From Opisthorchis felineus (taxonomy: Eukaryota; Platyhelminthes; Trematoda; Opisthorchiida; Opisthorchiidae): 64,000 bases of DNA. The notes below the pieces were generated by a model. It ran no database searches. It had not been told where the DNA came from and was given only the letters and a program-made list of their open reading frames with translations. Location of the stretch: contig SJOL01004042.1 in assembly GCA_004794785.1 (NCBI GenBank), forward strand, positions 150,499-214,498, written 5' to 3'. Within the stretch, counting starts at the first letter, position 1, and every line of letters begins with the position of its first letter. This document shows, piece by piece, positions 38,301-50,300 of this stretch. A program made the position numbers and the translations under genes.

Positions 38301-41300
38301 GAAAAGGCTTGTAGTCAGTCACTGATATCAGTGTACTTTCAAACTTAGGACGTAAAGGAAGGGGAATTGAAGGGGGTCGTAGTGTATATGTTTACTTTTG
38401 CATTGTCATATAATAACAGTGGACTACGACATAAGATCAGCCGGCTCCACAGACTACCACTCCGCGGCTGCTACCGCCCTGCGGAATCACCTTCCGATCT
38501 TTCCTCTTAGATTATAAGAACGCCTATAGAAACATTCTGTCTTCCTACTTACTGCATCCAAAGGAGATTGGTCTCTTCCGAACAAAATGCATAGCGCTGT
38601 TCTGTACTTTACAAAAAATTGTTAGATTATACGAACACCCATAGCATCTACCCAACTAGAGCGACCTTTTTTAATCGATTCTCATAGCACTGTATACTTG
38701 CGTTCACGGAGCCACTGAAGAACATCGCATGGTACAGTGGTTTGACGTGCGCCATTTAATATCTCAGGTTTAATGGGAAACCTATAAAAATTGTGGTTTT
38801 TTCCTTTGCCAGCTCCAATTATAACTATTTAGAGATTTGCAGTGGTTTGCCGCAATTTTCTAGCGTTATTTATACTATCTACTTATTACAATTAGTGTTT
38901 TCAAGTAAATTTGAAAGAGCCACTGGTTATCATGGACACGAAATTCAACAAAAGTGATCAGCAGCGTTTATTTCGATGCGTAACGCTTTCACTCCGATTA
39001 ATACTCCTGCTTTGCCAAAAGCCCTGTCTAAATCAAAGCATGAGGCCTCACCATACATTTCATGCCTTCCACAGATCTCGGTCAATGCTTCCATAGGTTT
39101 TCTACTTCTTCGTACTTTGGTCCCATACCAGTGTGACATTGGGGAACACACCTTTATTACCCGAGTTCGTGAATGGAGAGTTGAACAGGGAATAAAATGT
39201 CTAATGTGTGTGTGTATACTTATTTCACATGTGCACAACTTGGAAGCGAAAGGTTTAAATACAATTTGCAATCTAGACTGAAAAATTCGGAACGCAAAAG
39301 GTATGCATCTTCATTCGACTTGTAGATAAAGGCGCTTGCTGTAACTTATCCAACGACCAGAGTATGGATAACTTTTCATGAGTTAAACCTTCGAAGGCAC
39401 GTGTCATGTCACTGGTGGTGCACCGGTTACCTCATGGACTGCATGTAACTGTCGTGCCCACTGTGAATGTTGGGTACTACTACGGGAAACTAACCAAAAT
39501 AGCGTTGCTCAACCAAAAATAAACAACGATTCTGGAACTTAATCGTTTCGGGGCTTAGAGCTACATTCAACAATCTATTCTGCAAAGTGCAAGAGATGCA
39601 AGCACTAAAACGTTTCTTTTTTATCTGCTACACGAGTTCATCAGTTTGAGGAAGTTTCACCACCATAAGTAGTCGGTCTTTTTTTGCGTAAGACTAATTG
39701 ATTCGTTTTCTGAAAGTACCAAAGAAACACAATCCATAAGAACTGTTGTCCAGGAAAATTACTTTAACTAATCATTCAGGCAAGGATTTCTCAAGAGAAA
39801 AGGGATAAATCCAATTAAAATTCGCCTTTTCACCAGTCGCTCTATTTGTTCTTTTCTTAAGTAACGGCAGGAACAGAGATAAAAAACCTACCTGCTGGGA
39901 GAAATCTCCTGGAATTTCTTTGACGCCAAGAGCTTTGGAGACCACCTGTTCCGAAAGATTTTTATTGGTCTGATGTAGTGTTCCCTGTGGTCTTAATTTA
40001 TTTTCTGGGCTCCTAATAGCTTGAAGTTCCATATTTTGGGCACTGCACGAGAAAGAAGGATTGATTTAAGCCGTATGGTTTGGTAATTTTTCTGCCAATA
40101 TTAAATTGAACTCCAGATTACTGTAGCCATTAATTAACATGACCCAGGTGCAAAAATTTTGTGACACCAAGTAAATTCTGAAAATCATCCGGACCTAATT
40201 AACCATTATCTAGCCACACTTACTGTGAACCTCCAAACAAACGCTTTCGAAGTTCCAACAGATTCAGCCATCGCCGTCTTAGAGCAACAAGCATATGGTC
40301 TTCTGGGATGCGCTGATCACAATGGGATGTTATCTGCTGTTCTCGACCCTGTTGGTCCAAAGATTTTCTCTCCCTTGTTGAATCGCTAGACGTCGGATGA
40401 TAACGGTTTGTAGTTTTTGAGGTGAGCTTTTGTTTATTTTTGAACAGGACAACTGGATTCTGACTCAGTGAGTTGCGAAGAAGCGAGTGTTGTTCATTCT
40501 GGTCATTGCGGTGTCGACGGTTGAGTGTTGACAATATTCCGAAATTGTCATCAGCATCGAAATGGCTATTGTTTCTGTCAGAGCATGCTTGACTCGAACA
40601 GTTGCCGGATTCTGTGAAGTCCAGGATGTTACCATTCACAGCTTCTTCTGACTCATTAAGGCTGTCGCACCTTAGCGCTATGCACCAATACGGTGCTGTC
40701 TCAGTTGAATTCTTTTTAAGATTATCCTGACGAACCGGATGAGCATTTTCCGGACTGAAAAGTACAGCAATATTTCTGCACCAGAATACGTGTGCAATCA
40801 TGATCAAGGGGAAAGCGGTAGTTGCGGTCAGTTGAAAATAGCAAACTAAAATTCCTTGCCTGCTGATTGTATGTAAATAAACACCAATCCGCCCAGTTTA
40901 AAGAATCTCGATATATGGGAATTATCCGTCTGAATGAAAGTGGATTCACATCATAGATAATATTCTATAGGTAATATAACATATACCTACCCGGCCACGC
41001 ACTGATGACGTCGCCTCTATTGGTGAGGAATGTTTCCAAGCTAATTACCAAACTTGGTGAACAGATCAACAACAATCTGACCAACAGCCATACTATGGTT
41101 TATTTCATGTGGCCGAACGATTTACGGGGATAAGTTCATGCACCTTAAGTCAAAGAGTCAAGCCTTTATCAGAAACACAATAAGTCCGTGGACTTTGTGC
41201 GGACCAGCACAAGTTCGAAGTTTGCACCGGGAAGATAATCCACTCGACACTTAAGAACCCAGTGTACGTCGGTTTTTTATACTGGTGGGAGCAATCTCTG

Positions 41301-44300
41301 AACTGCGTAGTGTCCAAATTTACAATGTCGAAGCTCTGTTTGAGTTCCAGTTCTTCCCTTATAATCAAACCGCAGCCAGAAGACAAATTGACGATCGTTA
41401 CTACCAGCTTTTTGTTGCGTGCGCATGTCGAACATCATGTGCTTGTCGCACAACGAAGCATTTGTCTGACAGAATAAGCGAACACTTCTGTTCACTGACT
41501 CATAGAAAGTGCGGATCCAGTTCCAGTGCCAGCACTTTGAGCCCGGCAGAAACCGCTTACACAGTTCATAAAGATCGCACTTTTCTCACCGAGTGCATAT
41601 CTGTTGAGCAGTCTGTGAGAAGGGGGCTTTCGTCTATAACTGAGGCAATGGCAAACCGCTTATGCAAAAGAAACTTGTGTGAACTTTGGGCTTACTTTGG
41701 CCAATAATGAGTCCTTCATCTTTACTTCAGGCATTCATTACTTATCCCGTGGTAGACCCTGTTTCCCTATATCATATAAACTGCAATCTATTAGCTATAT
41801 CATCAGTCGCGGAAACCAGGCCTTCTTTGCCGCACCGTATGTTTTTCCAAGACTTTTGCGGGAGTTTTCGATTGTTTAAATGGCGCTTTAAACAGGCTTT
41901 ACGGTTATATGACTAAACGTATCTCTTCAACTGGATTGATTGTTTCAGTTACCCTACATTTTTGTAAGTCTGAAACTTAGACATAAGCCAATGCTTCATA
42001 ATGGAGTAAGTGTTTCACGGGTATCTGGCTGTTGATCAGATCGCGGTTGATCTGTTCGCCGAGTTTGGCAATTAGCTTGCGAACAGGTCAGCCACCATTT
42101 GAGCAAAAGCAAATTAGCGCCCCCGAGCAACCACTATTTAGCACACTTCCAACAAGCATCTTTTAAACATAGAGCAACATGCATATTAAACTATAGTCTA
42201 TCTGAGACATTTCCAATAATCTGAAACCCCGCACTAATGGATAATTTCATTTGAATCTGTGAAAGTTCAAATGTATGTCTTTTCTCTGGAAAGATTACCG
42301 TTCTGATGCACCTGACGGATAACAAAGTGAGCCTTGCAATGCAGAGGTACTTTGAACTTTGAATACTTGACTCACGTTCCACTGCCTAACGAAAGAAAAC
42401 AACCAGGTGAATGTTGTTGTTCATTGGGTAAATTCAGTCCAGTTGAACAGGATGAGAGTGTGTGGTACCAATCAAAAGGTTGATGGGAACTTTTCAGCAG
42501 ACTTCTAGCCGTCTTGCCCCCATGGGGATAATTGGTTAGGCGTAGTTCTCCATCTTCCATGAGTCCTATTTCTTAATTAAACAACAGCTTACTCGTGTGT
42601 GAAGTTAAATTTTAACGTGGCCAGATGTGCTGCGTAAAGCCCGCCTCCTGGTTTAGTTACTCCGACTTCGAAGATCTCGAAGTATTTTTCCGCCTTAACA
42701 TACTACCTGTAGTGCTAATAAAAACACTTTGACGGCTCCCCACCGATCTCGTCTCTTTAATGCTCATCTGTTGGACAAGTCGCAGATTTCCCGGCAATCT
42801 TATTTGAGAATCAGATACGACGTATTTTGTGGCGCCATAAGACACAGTAAAACCTACGGTAGAACCAGCCGAATACTTTCGAAAGGCAGGTGGAAACTGG
42901 AAAATATCAATAATATTGCGCATGCATTTTTCAGGTAAATGTAATTCCGTAAAACATACGTATGTAGACCCTATCTGTAAGTCACCAGTATAGCCTGCAT
43001 AACTTTTGAGCCACCGGGGCAAGCAAACGAGAATTATTTCTTAACCATATAAGTGAACAGCAGGTGTATATTATTGGATGTCTCATATAACCTAGTTCCA
43101 TATCGACTGGTATGCCATGTTAATGAACCAGTATTACATCCAGGTTCTTCTATTTCCTCTGACGAAGGAATGTTTCCATCTGGAGACATCTTTAGCATTC
43201 TGTGCCAGTCTCTTCCGGAGAGGCGGTGCACCATGATTGAAGAAAACATATATTGTGAAACAGAAGCCGAAAAAACGTAAATTTTGTTCACGAAGAATGT
43301 ATACATATCAAGTTGTCTTACATTTTTCGAATTATAATGAGTTGTGTACGAATTGCAAGTGGATGGTATAGAATGGAAATTGTCGTACGCGTATGTTCAT
43401 AAAGTCTAGTAATAAGCCAAAACAGGCATAAGTTGTTGTTAAACCAGTGACAGCTACATCTACTGCTGAACTTAGCCTGTGACAAACAAAATTGGCATGA
43501 GAATTCCTCCTCATAACCAAAACCGTCATTTCGGAAAGCGTAATTCCTTATATCCACTGTTTTCTCAGCTACAGAGAAAACAGTTTGTGTCAGGAAAGTT
43601 GCTTCCTTGAAATAAACGCTTCCTATGGGGACAATGAGTTTCATGTTATTGCCCATTCCTTCGGATGTTAAGCACTCTCCAGTAAGACGGTTTTAAATAG
43701 GGCAGAAATTGTGACCAAAAGTCCCAAAAAGCAGTGAGACATATTTTAACTTCTCTGAAAAGCTTAATTTCCAGAACCCTGATTAAATTTGCTCAATATT
43801 CTACTCAATAAGGTCCGTCGGAGTGCATTTCTATGTTTGGTATTGCGCCAGACATTCCGTACAACTCGATAACTCCCACACTCACTGCCAGCAAATTCAC
43901 ATAGGCTGTTTCTCGAAGGAGTTCGGGAAATGTGGAGACATGGTGGACATGGTGGATTTGTGTCGGTACTAAATATCCCGTGGAGCTTAAAAACAATATA
44001 CCAAGCAAACTAAGGAACTTATTCATTCAGATCAGCTAATCGGGCTCACCAAGCAGATATTGTGAAATATTAGCACCCATCCGAAAAGTTTTGAAACAAA
44101 CCTATAATTTAAAATTTGGTTTTTCAACCTCAGGTAATCTACCGAATTTCCAGCGGCGTACACACGATTAAGTACAGAACAAGGATGCAAGTTTTTTCAA
44201 AACGCACTACAAAATGGATCCTTTCAACTAATGCAGCCGCACTTTGATCTCACCGACCGGTATAAAAATACTATTCAATAAAATCTCCAAAATTTCGGCC

Positions 44301-47300
44301 CCTGAATTTTTACCATAAATGAAACAATATGGCTTCAGACGTTCTCAGAACATACTGACTGTCATAGTGGGTGTGTCCAAAAATTCTACAGTTTGTGCTT
44401 TCTATCAAGACTTCTGATGTTCCCGCACAATGTGTAGGGTACTAGCTCCGTGTTAACTGTGATGAGTGTTTCAAGAAAGTTAAGAAATCAATGACTTTTG
44501 AAAGTTTTGTCAATCTAGATTCGTGTTAAAATTAAGTTACCAACATTCCCGTGCCTGAAAATGCAAAATAGTGGTCCGCATAGTGCGTTTAAGAAGTAGA
44601 ACTAAAGCGGTAGCGTATCAAGTGACATGTAAGGTCAAGGAATTCTAGTAGTTGCGCAACTCACCTTAATTCACGCGGGAACTGTCTAAAATAAAGTGCA
44701 GTCAACTGAGCCGATTACTGTTCCCACTCCGGGCTGGGGTAAGGCAACATTTTGAGTGACTATAATCAGTTTACTAACACAGATAACAAGCCAGACTCCA
44801 CTGTATCGTCACAAACAACTAGACAAGTATATACATCTGTTAAAAAATGAGTTGCGAAAAGAACGTCTCAGGGTGAAATTATGTCATAGTGGGGAGGATT
44901 TCTGGGTAAGTACAAATAGGTGATGAGCTTCAACATATAGCATTGATTTTCACAAATTCTAAACGTTTTCAATTTTTAGGTACTCAGGTAATAAACTTAC
45001 TTTGTATGAGAGGAATGTAAGATTCTGTGATTTCCTTCTACTCCACTGGCTGAAGCAGCCAAGCAGTGTGTTGCGCCAGCAGCTTTGAGTTCCTTCAGAG
45101 TCTTGACACTTCGTTTCCCGAGTGAGACGTCTACAGTTAGATTATTATGCTGAGATGTCTCCAATATGACACCCTCCTGGAATTCCGCAGTTTCTCTAGC
45201 GTTATTGTGATGGTCAGCGGACCCATAAAAGCCTTTTGAGGAATTTGATGTGAACAGCTGACTAAATTGCTGGTGTACCCCAAAGTGCGACTGAATAGAA
45301 GCAGATGCACGTAGGGACTTATCTTTTTGAAAAACAATGTCGTCAGGTATTGGTATCCTGAGCGAGAGTTCTTCAAAACTTTGTACCCATGGATCCAGAT
45401 CGAGACGTATCTTAATGAAATAGCTATCAAGGCAGAAGCGCGAGAAGAACAAAGCAATAAATTAGTATCTTTAGTCACTAGAAAAACACAAATCATAAGT
45501 GTGTGACTTGAACTTGTTTACCATCTTCAGCTAAAAAATCGTGCGATAACGGTGAGGTTAACTTGGATGGCTAGAGAACTGTACACAGACGATTGGTATT
45601 CACTGTCCGTTTAGTGACGGTTACAGGTTCGTGTGGTGGGAAATATCACTGACTAAGAGCATTCAATCCACAAGCCAGCTGTCCAATTTTGGGTAATTTT
45701 TGGAACTCAACCTCTGTAAACCGCTTTGTTCGACGGCCACCCGGATTTTTCGACTAGTAGGCCACTGTTATACCACAGTGGCTAACATGAACATTGTTAG
45801 CCCCCGCCTCCAAAGCAACATCCCGTATTGACCAAAGTGGAGGGGTCCTAAAATTCCGAGTAACAATTCTCAAAAGCTTTCTACTTATCTACACCTTATT
45901 AGTTATATCCATTAGAAATGATTTATTATAGATAGAGATAGCAAAGAAACAAGTGATGAGATTTGCTTGCTTTGTCGATAAGAAGCACAGTAAAGACACT
46001 CAAGAAAATTGCCAACTATGTGCTGGCGTTCGGCACTTTTACTTGGGCAGCAGCATAACGAAGAACTGATCAGTTCAAGAGAAAGTTTTTTTTACTTTAC
46101 CTTGCTACTAATAAGGACTGGTTGTTATCTTAGTGACCACAGTATAATGTAGTTCAGCCGACTGCTTAGAATGTGCCTGGCGTCCTGTTCTACCGATGTA
46201 GTTGCCAAACAGCACCAGCTGAACGAGGCTAATTGACTAGATAGTTGATGCTAGTTGATTAAATAACGCGAAACAATTAAGTTAAATCTGTCCTGTAATG
46301 ATGTGTCTTCCTGCTGTCATTCGGCTTCTGAAGGGAACCGGGTGTATAAAATGACGTGAGCGATAGCATCACTCGGTGTATCGTGGATAAACCCGGAGTG
46401 GTGTCGATCTCACCTGGGTGGCGGGCTGGGTGGTATATGAACATTAACCCCATGATTGTCGCAGCTACTCACAAGTATTCAGATGTGACAACATTTTCTT
46501 AACCTAACTGTTGAGCGAAACAGGCCAGTTGGTCGACGGACCACTTGTCAAATCTAACTAACTAAGTGCTGCTTTTTGGTAACGCACCGTGCTCGCTTAC
46601 GATAGCAGTCGTAAATGAAGGCGTTGAATGTTTACTATTTCTGATTTGTTAATTGTCGTTCACCTACGCACTCCGCATTTCATAAACACCAGTGGGACTG
46701 ACAAAAGAAACCGTATGTAACAGCTCCTATCTAGCCATTTCGCTCTACAGTGACCAAGTTCGCTAAAAATAGATGTTGCATGTAAACTGCCTCATCAGCG
46801 TTACTTAATATGTATCAAAGTGGTCTCTCGTAAAATCACCTATGGTTTGTAAAACATTGATGCTGAGAGTACAAGAAAAAAATATTAGCGAAATACACTC
46901 ATTTGCATACCAATTTGGTTTTGACGGCAGGCTCACATGGAACCCAGCTGAATCTCTCGTTTATGATGTTCTTAAGCAACTGAATGTACTGCAACAGGTC
47001 GTCTCATGTTTCAGTTGGTACGATATTTAAGATATCGCGATACACGTATAGACTTAATACACTAATCATAAGGTTGCCGAAGAGTTGTCAAAGGGTTTTC
47101 AGCAACCTTATGAGTAGTGTATTACGTCTGTACAAAAATGACCTCTTTCTGTTGCCTTTTTATGAGGTTAGTATATCGTCTCCCATACCAGGCGATCTTC
47201 TTGAACTTGATTAAATGTTAATGGCTGGGAAATAGTACGCTGCATGCACGTCAGTCTAAGAGGACTGTGTCCAATACAACCCATCCTTGTCTTTTCAGAC

Positions 47301-50300
47301 AGTGGTATTCGCCGTGTGTTTAGCCTGAATACAAGATAAAACAGCAATATTAGAGACGGCGTTGTGTCTCGAAGATGCAAGCAGCCTTCTGCTAGCGGTC
47401 TTCCGTGTGACCGTATCAGACAGACAGACGGTCTTTGTACTGAAGCGCAAATCTGACCGTTAAATTAGGAAAGAGCAGTCTCGAACACGTTAAATATTGC
47501 TGTCCTTGTGCTTTCAGTTGCTCACCTTTTGCAGTTAGGATTATCACAGGGATCGAGCAGTTTGATATCAACCTGATCAGGTGATAGGGCAAGTGCATGT
47601 CGTAACGGACGAGGTAGGCTGATCGGCTTGACTAGCAAGAGAGGGACGTGTGATTCCTCGTTATGGATTTGCAGACGGACGCTGTCATTCGAGCAGTGAA
47701 GACCGGACAGTGTCGGAGTGCATCTACTAACTTCAACGGGCCACTTCGAAGACAGCAGCGTTGTTTTTTCCCGTGATGCTTCGTAAGTTTCGTACAAAAT
47801 GGATTCTTGCTCCCTGGACAATCGTGGGATGGTTTTAGGAATTGGTAGATGGAAAAATTTGAAGTTGAAGAGTATTACAACCTGGTGAGAATAAATTGTC
47901 AACTGGCTAGTAAGAGTGACCCAAGAAGTCACAATTGAGTCACCAGTCGAACGGAGGAACCTCAACACCCACTGGATCGAAAGAAACAAAACGAAGGCAA
48001 AGTTTTTCCAGTTTTTTGCTGAGTATATCGTCTGGATGCATTACTGTAATTGGAAAGATGTATCTCAGAATGGTGACTTCCTTAAGTGTGAGGACACCGG
48101 AGATGTTGATTTATCAGTATCCGCTAATTTTTTAAACATTACTGCAAAATAATGAGAACTGCTGGGAATTGTCACTTCTCCGTTTCATTAGTCCGATCAA
48201 ACTGGTGTTGAACTGTAAGTGAGGGGTCTCAAAACTACGACCCATTGGCCGGATTTGGATCTCAGCTTCTATGTACTAGTGCCTGAATCACGTCTATTTT
48301 GCTCAAACTAACAGGGAGCACGTTGATCAAAGCATTAATTAGATTTATTATTATTTTCTCTTATTGGATTTTTCGAATGATAATTCGGCAAGCGATTGTT
48401 GGCAAAAGTCTGTCGGCTTCTATGATTCACACTGAAAGAAAAAGATTGAAACCTTTTCCTCGAGCTGCATTACGTGCTAAAGTAGCTTTTTTTTAGATTT
48501 GACTGCCAGTTTAATTTAGTGAAAGCTGCAGGGTTAAACAAATAAAGTGAGGCTGCCTTTTTGAACAGTATTTCGAAGAATGTTCAAGTGGAACTGCCAG
48601 CACTTAAAAAGGATATAGATTTATAAAACGCCACTGACTTTCATAAGAAAATTTCCGAAGATTTGGATGTTTGGTTTCATCTCTATGGAATTATAAACGG
48701 GAATGGTTTTTAATGTATACAACGGAAAATAACGGATACTGGGTTTGGTATGATACTATTTACTGGGATGATGTAAACCCATACATAGCTCATCATCGGC
48801 TGTGCTCTTTTGAGGATAATCAAGTAAATCCAAGGAGCTGATTTTCATCAGTATTCCTCAGGAATTTTCACCATATTGAACACATTTGGAGAAAAAACAT
48901 TAAATTTCGAACTGAAATTGTGATAGAACGCATAACTTAAAAAGAAGAAATCCATTTGAGCCCCAATTAATATAAGCTACTATTTTGTTTCGAAAATGAA
49001 CGTCTGTTTCCCCAAGGCTACTGAGCTGCCTTAAACTCCTTTGCATTTAGTATTGGGAACATTGTGACTACTTCTAATAATCGAGCGACATGTTAGAGGA
49101 GAGCCATAAGAACGAAGACCTCTGCAATGTGAGTTGGTGCTTAGCAGAGGAGGAACCTGTTTGTGTGTGCTTCGTTTGGAAATTGTGCGTATATTCACTT
49201 ACAAGGATGAAGTGCGTCAGATGCCCGTAAATTATACTACACTGAGTGATAATCACTAAGAATTTATCTGGTTGTTAGTCTGTTCGCTGAGTTTGGCAGT
49301 TTGTTTGCAGACGTTTCACCACCATTCGAGGTGATATCCTCAGTACAGCAGCGCATCCAAGCCACTTATACATTCTGCAGCATCGCCGTTAAAAACCATT
49401 CTTATGAGTGGTCTGACTACATTGACTCAGTAGTAAACTCGCGCAACAGGAAGAAAGTGGCATTTCCACTTACCTCAGCAGTCAACGATTTTGTGTTTAC
49501 TACGATAATATACTTTTGTAGGGGTTCACTGGCACGCACTAATTTTGTCATTAGCTATCTAGAAAAACTTCGAAATTCTTATTTTCCTGGATGCTGTAAT
49601 CTGACTCCATTTTTTATTCATTCTGTGAAATGATACAATAGGATTAGTTTGGAAGAGCTTGAGGAATCCTAATCTACATGATAGTGAAGGCAATATTTAA
49701 TTCAAAGAAATCATCGTGGGTGAACTAACAAAACAATCTTCTTAGCAGAGCCAGGCATGAACGGTATTTCAGAGGGCTCTTATGGATAAAGATATTTGCA
49801 ACTACTTTAGTGCTGAAGATCCCGGTGCGAACGACATCAGCTAATATGTCGATGGACCGGAGATCTTATAGCTGTGTGTAGCAATTATGTATACAGCATA
49901 TATTTCGAGCCTGCTGTGCATCCACAGCTGTAGGCTATAGGCTGTAGGGCCATGTAATACGCATTTCAAGTTAACGCTTGCCCAGAGCAGCGCTGTTTTC
50001 TGTGCCCAATTCAGATTGGCGGAAAACTGGAAGTGGACAAAATTTGGCACGGCATAAGGAGATGAAGGATATCACGAAAAATTTGAGCACTGTTGGCACT
50101 GCTCGCCTATCAGGATGGGGTCCACCCTACCTTCCTTGTACCTGGCTATGGAGACAATGAACGATATGACAGTCAACCGATGTCAGTGGCGTCCACGCTG
50201 TGAGTTTCTGTCCGGACTGTCTGGATGATTGCTGGAGAAAGGCCAATCGGATATTTGTGGTAAGCTAGCCGTAGTTCTCCCTCCGTCAGCCTTTTTCCTC

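Noticed and set aside
43885..44026. ATG followed by a signal-peptide-like run (MNKFLSLLGILFLSSTGYLV) and a donor
   Set aside because: Short, no convincing in-phase continuation downstream, and it lies between exons that can be joined without it.
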